This document shows positions 16,739 to 25,481 of a DNA stretch of 64,000 nt, piece by piece. Both the position numbers and the translations under genes were made by a program. Every line of letters starts with the position of its first letter. Position 1 is the first letter of the stretch. Origin of the DNA: Fictibacillus sp. BK138 (GTDB taxonomy: Bacteria > Bacillota > Bacilli > Bacillales > Fictibacillaceae); the NCBI RefSeq assembly GCF_004216955.1, contig NZ_SGXL01000001.1, positions 3,106,061-3,170,060 on the forward strand, given 5' to 3'. The notes under the pieces are model-generated. The model ran no database searches and had not been told where the DNA came from. It saw only the letters and a program-made list of their open reading frames with translations.

Positions 16739-17610
16739 TACTTCTTCACCCCGCTGCCTTCCGTTGTGTAATCGTAAACCCCTTTGCCAGATTTACGTCC
16801 AAGTCTTCCTGCTTTTACATACTTAACAAGAAGAGGAGCCGGGCGGTATTTTTCACCTAATGTTTTATGAAGGTAGTTTAAGTTATTTAATCGGGTGTCG
16901 AGTCCTACCAAGTCACCAAGTTCGAAAGGTCCCATCGGAAAGTTCAGTCCTAGCTTGATCGCTTTATCGATATCTTCAGGCGTACCCACACCTTCTTGAA
17001 GCATGTAGAACGCTTCGTTACCGATCATGGCAGAGATACGGCTTGTTACGAAACCAGGAAACTCGTTTACCGTAACTGTCTCTTTGCCCATTTTCACAGC
17101 AGCTTCTTTAGCAAGCTCAACCGTTTCGTCATCCGTTTCATGGCCGCGCACGATTTCTACAAGCGGCATTCTATGAACGGGGTTGAAAAAATGCATCGCA
17201 ATTACTTTTTGTGGTCGCTTAGTAAAAGAACCGATTTCTGTAGGGCTCATTGTCGATGTATTTGTAGCAAGCACACAATGTTCTGGTGCTGAGTGGTCTA
17301 ATTCTTCAAAAACAGCACGCTTAATCTCTATATTTTCTGGAACAGCTTCAATGACTATATCTGCACCGCTGGCAGCTGCTGTCAAATGTACAGTATAAGA
17401 AAGTCTTTCTTGAGCTGCGCTTGCATCCTCTTGTGACAGCTTACCTCGAGATACCGCTTTTGAAAAAATAGAATCGATTTCTTTTTTAGCATTTTCCAGC
17501 TGACCTTCTTTAACATCAACGAGCTGAACATCAAATCCTCCAACCGCACAAACGTAGGCAATACCTCTCCCCATTACACCAGATCCGATGACTACTGCAT
17601 TTTGCAACAT
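16738..17610 (-). CDS. paaH: 3-hydroxyacyl-CoA dehydrogenase (3-hydroxyadipyl-CoA dehydrogenase)
   Basis: The 290-residue protein has a Rossmann GSGVMGRGIA (9-18), the catalytic His in AMHFFNPVHRMPLVEIV and the C-terminal dimer domain of 3-hydroxybutyryl-CoA dehydrogenases (NFPMGPFELGDLVGLD). In this cluster it should oxidise 3-hydroxyadipyl-CoA with NAD. It starts a transcription unit with paaJ, ECH and paaX: a terminator and a dispersed repeat separate it from the ALDH gene upstream. GCAGGAGAG precedes the ATG. Confidence 0.88.
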   Translation of the reverse strand: MLQNAVVIGSGVMGRGIAYVCAVGGFDVQLVDVKEGQLENAKKEIDSIFSKAVSRGKLSQEDASAAQERLSYTVHLTAAASGADIVIEAVPENIEIKRAVFEELDHSAPEHCVLATNTSTMSPTEIGSFTKRPQKVIAMHFFNPVHRMPLVEIVRGHETDDETVELAKEAAVKMGKETVTVNEFPGFVTSRISAMIGNEAFYMLQEGVGTPEDIDKAIKLGLNFPMGPFELGDLVGLDTRLNNLNYLHKTLGEKYRPAPLLVKYVKAGRLGRKSGKGVYDYTTEGSGVKK

Positions 17611-17654
17611 GGTCTCTCCTGCCTTTCTTTTAAATAAATGTTTAACTTTTGTGT

Positions 17655-17685
17655 GTAAAAAGCGAGCACGAATGCCCGCTTTTTG
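17655..17685 (-). terminator. Terminator after the aldehyde dehydrogenase gene
   Basis: AAAAAGCG (17657-17664) pairs with CGCTTTTT (17677-17684), with inner pairing. It would end the paaA-ALDH transcript before paaH. Confidence 0.75.
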
Positions 17686-17718
17686 TTTTAGCTGTTTCCA
17701 TAATCGTTGTTGTCTTTG

Positions 17719-17852
17719 GAAGTAGTTGATCTCCGTTTCAGGATGCTCGCTTTCCGCGGGGCGTGCGGTGAGCCTCCTGCCGCTTTGCGCCCTTAGGAGT
17801 CTCCACCTGACCGCTCGTCCCGCAGGAGTCTCGCACCTTACACTCCAATCAA
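17719..17852. repeat. GC-rich dispersed repeat, copy R2
   Basis: Reverse orientation of R1: starts GAAGTAGTTGATCTCCG, contains the complement of GGCTCACCGCACGCCCC and ends CTCCAATCAAC. It accounts for most of the 311-bp gap between the ALDH gene and paaH; the rest is the terminator and the paaH leader. Confidence 0.8.
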
Positions 17853-17921
17853 CCTGTCCAAGGAAGCAATTATAACTCTCGCCAGAAGCAACAATCGGTC
17901 ATGAAGCCTTGTTTTTAGATT

Positions 17922-19430
17922 TTATAGATTAAAAGGATTCAACGGTCGTGATCCTGTATAGGAAACGACACTCTTTGTTTCTGTATAAAGATCCAGCGTT
18001 TCGATACAAAGCTCACGTCCGAATCCGGATTGCTTGTAGCCGCCGAACGGCGTACCCGGGAATGCTGAGAACGGTGAGTTGATCATGATTGTTCCAGCTT
18101 GGATCATGCCCGCAACACGTGTTGCTTTCGCATGGTCTTTCGTCCAGATCGCTGCTGCTAAACCGAAGTCCGTGTTGTTCGCTAATTTCACAGCTTCTTT
18201 TTCGTCCTTAAACGTCGATACAACGACAACCGGTCCGAAAATTTCTTCCTTAACCACTTTCATATCTTCGTTTACATCCGTAATGATCGTCGGCAAGTAC
18301 CAGTGGCCGTTTTCGAAGCCATCTACTTTGGCGCGTCCGCCGCCTAGTGCGATCGTCGCTCCTTCTTCTTCAGCAGATTTTACATAGCCGTCGATTACTT
18401 CAAGCTGGCGCTCCGAGATGATCGCACCAACATGTGTTCCTTGATCAAGCGGATTGCCTAGAACAAGTTTCTTCGCTTTTTCAATGAACTTTTCCATGAA
18501 CGCGTCATATACACTCTCTTCGATGTAAAGGCGCGAACGTGCTTCACATGATTGGCCTGTGTTATAGAAAATACCAAACAATGAACCATCTACAGCAGCA
18601 TCGATATCTGTATCGGCAAACACTAAGTTAGGAGATTTCCCCCCAAGCTCAAGTGTTACACGCTTTAATGTCTGAGATGCTTTCGCCATAATGTCTTTAC
18701 CTGTACCTGTTTCACCAGTGAACGCGACTTTATCAACACCTTCATGCTCAGCAAGGTACGAACCAACAGTAGCTCCATCACCTGTGATGATATTTACTAC
18801 ACCTTCAGGAACACCTGCTTCGTGGCAGATCTCTGTCATAACGATCGCTGTTAATGGCGTTAAGCTTGCAGGCTTTAAGATCACTGAACAGCCTGTTGCG
18901 ATAGCTGGTGCAATCTTCCAAGCTGCCATCATCATCGGATAGTTCCATGGAATGATCTGTGCACAAACTCCAAGAGGTTCTTTTAGCGTGTAGTTCATGA
19001 ACGGTCCTGGCATCGGGTTTACTGCACCGCGGTGACTTACGATCGCCCCTGCATAGAATTCGAAGTCTTCGATCGCCTGCATCACTTGTCCTTGTGCAGC
19101 GCTTAATGATTTTCCGCTGTTCAGGATTTCAAGCTCAACAAGTTCGTTATAACGCGAACGCATGATGCTCGCGATCTTATTCATCGTACGAGAGCGCTTG
19201 TTGACAGGAGAGCGCTTCCATTTTCCTGTTTCAAATGCAGTTCGTGCGGCTTCAACTGCACGATCCACATCAGCTTTAGTCGCTTTTGCCACTTTTGCTA
19301 GAGGTTCACCAGTAGCAGGGTTGTATGTAACAAAATACTCCCCTTCAGACCCGCCCGTACTTTGGCCACCAATAACCATATCGTATTGATCACGCTTCAC
19401 TGCTTTAATTTCTGTTTTTGCTGTACTCAT
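17922..19430 (-). CDS. Aldehyde dehydrogenase family protein of the phenylacetate cluster (PaaZ-like dehydrogenase domain only)
   Basis: The 502-residue NAD(P)-dependent aldehyde dehydrogenase has Asn163 (PWNYP), Glu261 (LELGGKSPN) and catalytic Cys295 (GQSCEAR). It sits 26 bases after paaG as the last gene of the paaA unit. It probably oxidises the semialdehyde formed by ring opening, the step done by the N-terminal half of PaaZ. Unlike PaaZ it has no C-terminal MaoC-type hydratase. It could instead be a phenylacetaldehyde dehydrogenase. The ATG at 19430 follows GGGAG; the GTG at 19439 is too close to that site. Confidence 0.85.
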   Translation of the reverse strand: MSTAKTEIKAVKRDQYDMVIGGQSTGGSEGEYFVTYNPATGEPLAKVAKATKADVDRAVEAARTAFETGKWKRSPVNKRSRTMNKIASIMRSRYNELVELEILNSGKSLSAAQGQVMQAIEDFEFYAGAIVSHRGAVNPMPGPFMNYTLKEPLGVCAQIIPWNYPMMMAAWKIAPAIATGCSVILKPASLTPLTAIVMTEICHEAGVPEGVVNIITGDGATVGSYLAEHEGVDKVAFTGETGTGKDIMAKASQTLKRVTLELGGKSPNLVFADTDIDAAVDGSLFGIFYNTGQSCEARSRLYIEESVYDAFMEKFIEKAKKLVLGNPLDQGTHVGAIISERQLEVIDGYVKSAEEEGATIALGGGRAKVDGFENGHWYLPTIITDVNEDMKVVKEEIFGPVVVVSTFKDEKEAVKLANNTDFGLAAAIWTKDHAKATRVAGMIQAGTIMINSPFSAFPGTPFGGYKQSGFGRELCIETLDLYTETKSVVSYTGSRPLNPFNL

Positions 19431-19456
19431 TCTCTCCACTCCCTTATCTAAGATGT

Positions 19457-20227
19457 CTATTTACCTGTGAATGCCGGTTTTCTCTTATCTAAAAATGCTG
19501 CAAGACCTTCTTGATGATCTTCAGACTCTCCAGCAATCTTCTGAGCCTGAGCTTCATACTCTAGAACTTCATTCAGATCGCTTTCCCAGCTTTTATTCAT
19601 ATAGCGTTTGATGAGTCCGATTGCTTTTGTAGGCATATTTGATAGTTTTTCAGCAAACGTTTCAACTTCAAGCATGAACTCTTCTTCACTTACCGTTTTT
19701 GTTACAAGACCAAATTCTTTTGCTTGTTGTGCTGTGATTTTTTCACCTAACACTGCCAGCTCCATCGCTTTCGCGTGTCCGACAAGTCTTGGCAAGAAAT
19801 AAAGGTTACCTGAGTCTGGAACTAAGCCAACGTGAATGAAAGCTTCTATAAAACTCGCTTTCTCGCTAGCGATGCGGAAGTCACATGCCAATGCCAGGCT
19901 CATACCAGCGCCCGCTGCCACACCGTTAACCGCTGCGATCACCGGTTTTTCCATCGATACAAGGGCCTGCACCATAGGATTGTACCCTTTGCGCAGCACT
20001 TCACCGTAATCTGTATCTGTCGAGCCAGATAGGTCCTGACCCGAACAGAAAGCACGGCCGGCACCTGTGATTACAACCGCTCTTACACCACTGTCTTTGT
20101 TCGCCTCTTTAATCGCTGCGACCATTTCCCTATGCATGAGCGATGTAAAAGCATTAAGTTTGTCCGGACGGTTCAATGTGATCCAAGCTGTCTTTCCTCT
20201 TGTTTCGTAGCTAATCGTTTCAAACAT
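19457..20227 (-). CDS. paaG: 1,2-epoxyphenylacetyl-CoA isomerase
   Basis: The 256-residue crotonase has PaaG features: AFCSGQDLSG for the oxyanion hole and Asp138 in GLVPDSGNLYFLPRLVG, matching the catalytic Asp136 of E. coli PaaG, while the hydratase glutamates are missing. PaaG converts the ring epoxide of phenylacetyl-CoA to the seven-membered oxepin-CoA. It lies 10 bases after paaF and just before the ALDH gene, so both ring-opening functions are adjacent. Confidence 0.9.
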   Translation of the reverse strand: MFETISYETRGKTAWITLNRPDKLNAFTSLMHREMVAAIKEANKDSGVRAVVITGAGRAFCSGQDLSGSTDTDYGEVLRKGYNPMVQALVSMEKPVIAAVNGVAAGAGMSLALACDFRIASEKASFIEAFIHVGLVPDSGNLYFLPRLVGHAKAMELAVLGEKITAQQAKEFGLVTKTVSEEEFMLEVETFAEKLSNMPTKAIGLIKRYMNKSWESDLNEVLEYEAQAQKIAGESEDHQEGLAAFLDKRKPAFTGK

Positions 20228-20237
20228 GGTTATCCCC

Positions 20238-21014
20238 CTACTTCCCTTTAAACTCTGCAGGACGTTTTTCGACGAATGCTTTCATGCCTTCTTTTTGGTC
20301 CTGTGATGAGAATAATAGGTAAAAGTTTTTTCGTTCAAACTGCATGCCTTCGTATGTCGAATAGTCGATAGATTTATAGACGGTCTCTTTTATCAAGCGA
20401 ACTGATAATGGCGCTCTGGATGCTACGAGTCTTGCATACTTTTTCGCTTCATCAAGAACTAGTTCTGGTGCGATAACACGGTTGATGACCCCATATTGTA
20501 AAGCCTCGCCTGCTGTCATAGGATCACCCAGCCACAGCCATTCCAATGCTTTTTTCTGTCCCATCAGCTTCGTAAGTTTCACTGTCCCGCCAGCACCAGG
20601 CATTACGCCAAGCTTGATTTCCGGGAATCCAAACTGCGCGTTTTCAGCTGCAAAAAGGATATCTGCACATAGAGCGAGCTCGAAGCCTCCGCCGAAACAA
20701 TAGCCGTTCACAGCACCTATGATGGGCTTCTTTATCGTTGCTAAACGATCCCACTCTTTGAACTGATTTAATAGTTCAAGAGAAACGCTGTCGTCGTTTT
20801 TCATTTCATCAATATCGGCACCAGCAGCAAATGCACGCTGGCTGCCTGTTAAAACAATTGCTTTCACCTCATCATTACGGTCAAAACTCTCACATGCATC
20901 CAAAAGCTCCGTAACCATCGGCCGGTTGATCGCGTTTAAAACGCGCGGCCTGTTTAATTGAATTAAGGCAATCCCATCATCAACTGAGGTTAAGATTGTT
21001 TCGTAATTACTCAT
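20238..21014 (-). CDS. paaF: 2,3-dehydroadipyl-CoA hydratase
   Basis: The 258-residue crotonase has both hydratase glutamates, Glu112 (GGGFELALCAD) and Glu132 (FPEIKLGVMPGAGGT), and AFAAGADIDEM. In E. coli PaaF hydrates 2,3-dehydroadipyl-CoA, and this is the closest match in the cluster. The start at 21014 has GAGG six to seven bases upstream and overlaps the EthD gene by eight bases. The longer frame (to 21026) has no ribosome site. Confidence 0.85.
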   Translation of the reverse strand: MSNYETILTSVDDGIALIQLNRPRVLNAINRPMVTELLDACESFDRNDEVKAIVLTGSQRAFAAGADIDEMKNDDSVSLELLNQFKEWDRLATIKKPIIGAVNGYCFGGGFELALCADILFAAENAQFGFPEIKLGVMPGAGGTVKLTKLMGQKKALEWLWLGDPMTAGEALQYGVINRVIAPELVLDEAKKYARLVASRAPLSVRLIKETVYKSIDYSTYEGMQFERKNFYLLFSSQDQKEGMKAFVEKRPAEFKGK

Positions 21015-21312
21015 TGATTTCCTCACCGATCATGAGCGTTACAAGTTCTGCTGCAAAGCTCATCAAGTCTTTACCAGAAGCTTTACCTTCGTCAGATTTC
21101 ATCGCTGCTTTTAGTGCATCATGATCGTCGTAGTACATTTCACAAAGAATATGGTACTCGCTTTTCCCCATTGGAGAACCAACAATCTTCGTTACTTCCA
21201 TTTTGCGAAGTCCAGGAATCTTTTTTGTAATCTCTGTATGATGTCCAAAATAGTGCTCGTCGAATTGTTCGATGTTTTCCGGTGTTTTGTAAAGTGCGAT
21301 TAATTTTACCAT
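21007..21312 (-). CDS. EthD family (dimeric alpha-beta barrel) protein in the paa operon
   Basis: This 101-residue single-domain protein has the EthD/ABM-like pattern (VKLIALYKTPENIEQFDEHY at the N-terminus, then the KIPGLRKMEVTK segment). EthD proteins are small stress- or degradation-linked proteins without a defined reaction in most clusters. It sits between paaD and paaF, overlapping paaF by eight bases, so it is made together with the epoxidase. It could help with a reactive intermediate; nothing in the sequence proves this. Confidence 0.8.
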   Translation of the reverse strand: MVKLIALYKTPENIEQFDEHYFGHHTEITKKIPGLRKMEVTKIVGSPMGKSEYHILCEMYYDDHDALKAAMKSDEGKASGKDLMSFAAELVTLMIGEEINE

Positions 21313-21353
21313 GTGTGTTTCCTCCCTATTTTTAACCTCATATTTTTTTGTGA

Positions 21354-21863
21354 CTATCCCATATCAGCAACTGGTTTCATTGCTTCAAACGGGTTCTTGC
21401 AAGACTTGCAATACAGGATGCTTCGGCATGCTGTCGGACCAAAGATGTTTTCCATCGTTACGTATGTTGACCCGCAGTACGGACAGTCGATCTCCCAAGG
21501 CTCACCCATTACATGGTTTGCTGGAGGAGGAGAGATGCCAAACTCTTTTAATCTCTCGCGCCCCTCTGGTGTGATCCGGTCTGTCGTCCATGAGGGTGTA
21601 AATACAAAGTTCACTTCTGCCGAATCAATTCCTGCCACTGTTTCCAATGCTTTTTTGATATCTCTTTCGATGATGTGCAAAGCAGGACACCCGGAAAAGG
21701 TAGGAAGCACGGAAACTTTCACTTTTCCGTCTGTCACCTCAACTTCGTGTATCATACCAAGGTCTAATATGCTGACGGAGGCGATTTCAGGATCTTTTAC
21801 ATCCCCAAGCGCGTCCATAACGGTATCGGTCATGTTGTTTTTCAATTCGGACACGTGGTTCAT
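21354..21863 (-). CDS. paaD: Phenylacetyl-CoA epoxidase complex, PaaD (iron-sulfur/DUF59-type) protein
   Basis: The 169-residue protein has an N-terminal MIP18/DUF59 domain (DALGDVKDPEIASVSILDLG) and a C-terminal zinc-ribbon-like segment with CPYCGS and, further on, CKSC. PaaD is required for a functional epoxidase and is thought to mature metal or Fe-S centres. It follows paaC by 17 bases. The frame starts with MNHVSEL behind an AAGGAG site. Confidence 0.92.
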   Translation of the reverse strand: MNHVSELKNNMTDTVMDALGDVKDPEIASVSILDLGMIHEVEVTDGKVKVSVLPTFSGCPALHIIERDIKKALETVAGIDSAEVNFVFTPSWTTDRITPEGRERLKEFGISPPPANHVMGEPWEIDCPYCGSTYVTMENIFGPTACRSILYCKSCKNPFEAMKPVADMG

Positions 21864-21880
21864 CTCCTTTCTTAATCGTC

Positions 21881-22687
21881 TTACCAGCCAGTCGCAGGGT
21901 TTGTAGCATACACTTCTGAAAGTGTTGATAATGCTTGTTTTAAATCATCTGTGTGAACACCGTTTCTCCCGTTGCCTCTTTCCATTCGAGGCTCACCAGG
22001 ATAAGCTGCTCCCACTTCTTTTAACACGGCTTCAAACTTGTTCGTCCAGCGTTTTTTCATGACGGCTTCATCATCAATGAAGTTCGCTTTAACGATATCA
22101 GCGTATGAAGGACCAAGCGTTAGAACTCCACCGAAATCTCTCCAAACTTTTTCTACAGCTGCGTTCATGCGACCGATTGCTTCGTCCGTACTCGTCATCA
22201 GCTGCTTAAACCAAACTTCCCAATGCATGAGGTGATAGTATTGTTCTGTCATGATTTTACGTGCTGCCTCAGCTAATGGTTCATAGGAAGAATGGCGAAG
22301 CGAATCTAAACGAATCTGTTTATGCACCGCATAAAAATAGTTGCGGACTACTGCAAATGCCCAGTCATACTCAGGCTCTTTTAAATACGTTCCCGGTCCG
22401 TTCACTTCTTCTAGAATGATGGCGTTGCGGAATTGATCAGGTGTACGAAGGTGAGCGATTCTATCTGCTTCCCCTTCACCAAGATCTTCTAACAGACGAT
22501 AGTAGAGGTTTGCGTGCCCCATCATATCCTGAGAGATGGAAGAGAATGCAACGTCTTCTTCAATATGCGGCGCAAGTCCGAGCCATTCAGATCCACGGAA
22601 CGAAAGAATAAAATCATCGTCTCCCATCTGATAGAGGAGCTCGATCAATGCGGCTTTCTCTTGTGGCTTCAATGTTTCTTGTGTCAT
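21881..22687 (-). CDS. paaC: Phenylacetyl-CoA 1,2-epoxidase, structural subunit PaaC
   Basis: The 268-residue ferritin-like helical protein matches PaaC (LIELLYQMGDDDFILSFRGSEWLG; QDMMGHANLYYRLLEDLG; EQYYHLMHWEVWFKQL). PaaC pairs with catalytic PaaA in the multicomponent epoxidase that adds one oxygen to the ring of phenylacetyl-CoA. The ATG overlaps the paaB stop by one base (TAATG). Confidence 0.93.
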   Translation of the reverse strand: MTQETLKPQEKAALIELLYQMGDDDFILSFRGSEWLGLAPHIEEDVAFSSISQDMMGHANLYYRLLEDLGEGEADRIAHLRTPDQFRNAIILEEVNGPGTYLKEPEYDWAFAVVRNYFYAVHKQIRLDSLRHSSYEPLAEAARKIMTEQYYHLMHWEVWFKQLMTSTDEAIGRMNAAVEKVWRDFGGVLTLGPSYADIVKANFIDDEAVMKKRWTNKFEAVLKEVGAAYPGEPRMERGNGRNGVHTDDLKQALSTLSEVYATNPATGW

Positions 22688-23031
22688 TAATTGTCTCCCC
22701 TTCCGCCAAGGATGTGCTGTTCTGTAAACTGCTCCTGGTTGTAGTCACGCCATTTTTTCTTTAAATATCCGTATCCTTTTGTTTCTCTATACTCCTTATC
22801 AAGCCTTTTGAGCATCTCTCTCTCATCCTGGTTCAGACCGCGGATGTTCTCTCTTTTTACAACCCAGATGTCAGCGACCGGCTCTCTTCTGAAAAAGTTC
22901 TCTTTTGCCATGATGAGTGCCATGTCAGCGTTAGGAGCGAGCAGGCTGAAACTGTGCTGAAACGGTGATTTATCTGTCTTTTTGCTGAACACTTCATACA
23001 CGTTGTAAAATTCATTTTTCGGTTCGTTCAC
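22687..23031 (-). CDS. paaB: Phenylacetyl-CoA 1,2-epoxidase subunit PaaB
   Basis: The 114-residue PaaB protein (NEFYNVYEVFSKKTDKSPFQHSFSLLAP...RREPVADIWVV) bridges PaaAC heterodimers. It lies 24 bases after paaA and is translationally coupled to paaC. Confidence 0.93.
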   Translation of the reverse strand: MNEPKNEFYNVYEVFSKKTDKSPFQHSFSLLAPNADMALIMAKENFFRREPVADIWVVKRENIRGLNQDEREMLKRLDKEYRETKGYGYLKKKWRDYNQEQFTEQHILGGRGDN

Positions 23032-23055
23032 GTTGGTTCTCTCTCCCTTCCGCTG

Positions 23056-24021
23056 TTAGATCGCTTTTTTAGCAGCTAATGCCTCGCGTACCCACTCGTT
23101 ATTTTTATATGAGCGGCGGCGAAGGTCTAAGCGATTTTGAGATTGTGGTCCGTTCCCGGAAACGATCTGCTTAAACTTGCTCCAATCGGCATCCTTATAG
23201 ATCCACATCTGCGTTTCTTCATCAAAACGAATCGTATCATCCGGTATCGTAAGCCCAAGCGACCAAATTCGCGGAATATATTTTGTAAAGAATTCCTGTC
23301 TTAAATCTTCATTCGTTTTTGTACGGATTTTGTACATAATGTTCTTATCCGCATTCGAGTTACCCGTCTCTTTAGCCGACTTCGGGCCGAAGAACATGAT
23401 GAGTGATTCCCACCAGCGGTTTAGGGCGTCCTGCAGCATCTGGCGCTGTTCAGGCGAACCTTCTGCCATCGCTAGAATAATGCTCTCTCCATGCTGTGCG
23501 TGGAACACTTCTTCTGCACAAATACGCTTTAATGCCCGCGCATACGGACCATACGAAGAATCAAGCATCATACTTTGAGAGATGATCGCTGCTCCATCTA
23601 CGAGCCAAGCGATGATTCCAGCATCACCCCAAGTTGGAGCATCCATATGGAAAACATTATGGAACTTCAGTTTCCCTGAGAAAAGGTCTTCCATGATATC
23701 GTGGCGCGTCTTTCCAAGCGGAGCCATCAAGTCTTCTGCTACACGCAGCAGCAATTGGCCGTGACCCATTTCGTCCTGCACCTTAGCCATGATTGCAAGC
23801 TTACGGTGCAACGAAGGTGCTTTAGGTACCCACTCTTTCTCTGGAAGCGCTCCCATAATTTCCGAAATGCCATGCATGGAAATCAAACGAATCAGCTGCA
23901 GACGATAATCTTCCGGCATCCAGTCATCGGGTTCAATCTTTTCGCCAGCATTGATTCGATCTAAAAAATGCTGCATTTTTTCTTCTTCACTTAGTTGATT
24001 AAAGCTCACACCAACTGTCAT
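23056..24021 (-). CDS. paaA: Phenylacetyl-CoA 1,2-epoxidase, catalytic subunit PaaA
   Basis: The 321-residue di-iron oxygenase subunit shows the carboxylate/histidine ligands in KVQDEMGHGQ and CAEEVFHAQHGE and the PaaA-specific tail SQNRLDLRRRSYKNNEWVREAL. It is the first gene of paaA-B-C-D-EthD-paaF-paaG-ALDH. A strong AGGAGGG precedes the ATG. The promoter (TATAAT with a weak -35) overlaps the shared 18-bp motif at 24043-24060. No PaaE reductase is encoded nearby. Confidence 0.94.
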   Translation of the reverse strand: MTVGVSFNQLSEEEKMQHFLDRINAGEKIEPDDWMPEDYRLQLIRLISMHGISEIMGALPEKEWVPKAPSLHRKLAIMAKVQDEMGHGQLLLRVAEDLMAPLGKTRHDIMEDLFSGKLKFHNVFHMDAPTWGDAGIIAWLVDGAAIISQSMMLDSSYGPYARALKRICAEEVFHAQHGESIILAMAEGSPEQRQMLQDALNRWWESLIMFFGPKSAKETGNSNADKNIMYKIRTKTNEDLRQEFFTKYIPRIWSLGLTIPDDTIRFDEETQMWIYKDADWSKFKQIVSGNGPQSQNRLDLRRRSYKNNEWVREALAAKKAI

Positions 24022-24042
24022 GCTATTCCCTCCTGTTGTATT

Positions 24043-24060
24043 ACGTTTTATTACCGTAAT
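24043..24060. promoter_or_regulatory. Putative paa-type operator, paaA promoter
   Basis: ACGTTTTATTACCGTAAT matches the motif before the thioesterase and paaK genes (consensus ACGTTTTNWTANCGTWAT). It lies 22-39 bases before the paaA ATG. A second AACGTCATA element at 24069-24077 is echoed in inverted form before paaK. Confidence 0.6.
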
Positions 24061-24091
24061 TATAAAATAACGTCATATTTTTAAACAATGG

Positions 24092-25420
24092 TTAAACACC
24101 CATTTTTTTCTGAGCATGCCTCACAACTCTGATTGCTTTCCCTTCAGAACGCGGAATGCTTTTTGGCGGAAACACTTTTATCTTCATCGTTACAAGGCAA
24201 GTGTCTTTAATTTTTTTGGAGATGGTTTGTTTAAGCAGTTCTGTCGCTGCATGTGCTTCATCACCATTCGTTATCGCATAAAGGTTTTCACTTATCTCAA
24301 CATGAAGTTCAATATGCTCCTTGAATCCTTCTGTCTGTATATGCACCTGGTAATGAGGAACGATATCCTCAATGGATAGCAGGCAGTTTTCGATTTCTGA
24401 TGGAAAAACGTTAACTCCTCTGACAATGATCATATCGTCGATCCGCCCCTTCACCCTGCTCATCCGGACCGAAGTCCTGCCACAGCTGCAAGGTGTGCGA
24501 TCAAGTGAAGCGATATCTCCTGTACGATAGCGGATAATCGGGAACGCTTCCTTCGTTAAACTTGTAAAAACAAGCTCCCCATACTCTCCGTCCGGCACCG
24601 GTTCAAGCGTATCCGGATGAATGATCTCAGCAATAAAGTGGTCATCCATAATATGCAAACCGTTCTGTGCTTCGTGACATTCCATGGCTACACCAGGACC
24701 CATTACTTCACTCAGCCCGTAAATATCCATCGCTTTGATCCCGAGCTTCTCTTCGAGTGTCGCCCGCATCTCTTCCGACCAAGGCTCCGCACCAAAGATA
24801 CCGTATTGAAGCGAAGTAGCTTTTGGATCTTTTCCGAGCTCTTCCATCTTCTCAGCAATAGTTAAGATATATGATGGAGTGCCGCAAATGACTTGCGGTT
24901 TAAAATCTTCAATAAGGAGGATCTGGCGCTCTGTGTTCCCTCCTGATACAGGAACCGTCACCATGCCGAGCCGTTCTGATCCGTTATGAAGACCTAGCCC
25001 GCCAGTGAAAAGGCCATAACCGTAAGCATTGTGCAAGACGTTGCCCGGCTCACCCCCTGCTATTGCGATGGATCGCGCTACCATGTCACTCCATCTTTCA
25101 ATGTCACCTTCTGTATAACCGACAACAGTAGGTTTTCCGCTCGTTCCAGAGGATGCGTGAAGCCGAACAAGATGGTCTTGCGGAACCGCAAAAAGGCCGA
25201 ATGGATAATGATCACGCAAATCCTTTTTCACTGTAAACGGCAGCCTCTTCAGATCATCGAGTGAGTGAATTGAAGATGGATGAATATCTCTTTCGTCAAA
25301 TGCTTTTTTGTAAAAAGGCACATTCTCGTAAACTGCATGTACTGTCTGCTTTAAACGGTGAAGTTGAAGTTCTTCTTTCTCCTCACCATTCATGCACTCC
25401 ACTTTAGGATGAAGAATCAT
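24092..25420 (-). CDS. paaK: Phenylacetate-CoA ligase
   Basis: The 442-residue ANL-family ligase has the AMP-binding P-loop HASSGTSGKPTVVG, the YGLSEVMGPGVAMEC motif and a C-terminal domain ending in the catalytic lysine region (PRSEGKAIRV). It activates phenylacetate to phenylacetyl-CoA, so free phenylacetate can enter the same pathway fed by phenylpyruvate oxidation. It has its own promoter with the shared motif at 25482-25499, and lies 70 bases upstream of paaA. Confidence 0.93.
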   Translation of the reverse strand: MILHPKVECMNGEEKEELQLHRLKQTVHAVYENVPFYKKAFDERDIHPSSIHSLDDLKRLPFTVKKDLRDHYPFGLFAVPQDHLVRLHASSGTSGKPTVVGYTEGDIERWSDMVARSIAIAGGEPGNVLHNAYGYGLFTGGLGLHNGSERLGMVTVPVSGGNTERQILLIEDFKPQVICGTPSYILTIAEKMEELGKDPKATSLQYGIFGAEPWSEEMRATLEEKLGIKAMDIYGLSEVMGPGVAMECHEAQNGLHIMDDHFIAEIIHPDTLEPVPDGEYGELVFTSLTKEAFPIIRYRTGDIASLDRTPCSCGRTSVRMSRVKGRIDDMIIVRGVNVFPSEIENCLLSIEDIVPHYQVHIQTEGFKEHIELHVEISENLYAITNGDEAHAATELLKQTISKKIKDTCLVTMKIKVFPPKSIPRSEGKAIRVVRHAQKKMGV

Positions 25421-25481
25421 TTATCGTTCATCTCCTTTTAGGATTATGTAAGCGATTACATTAGAGAATAAAAAAATATGA

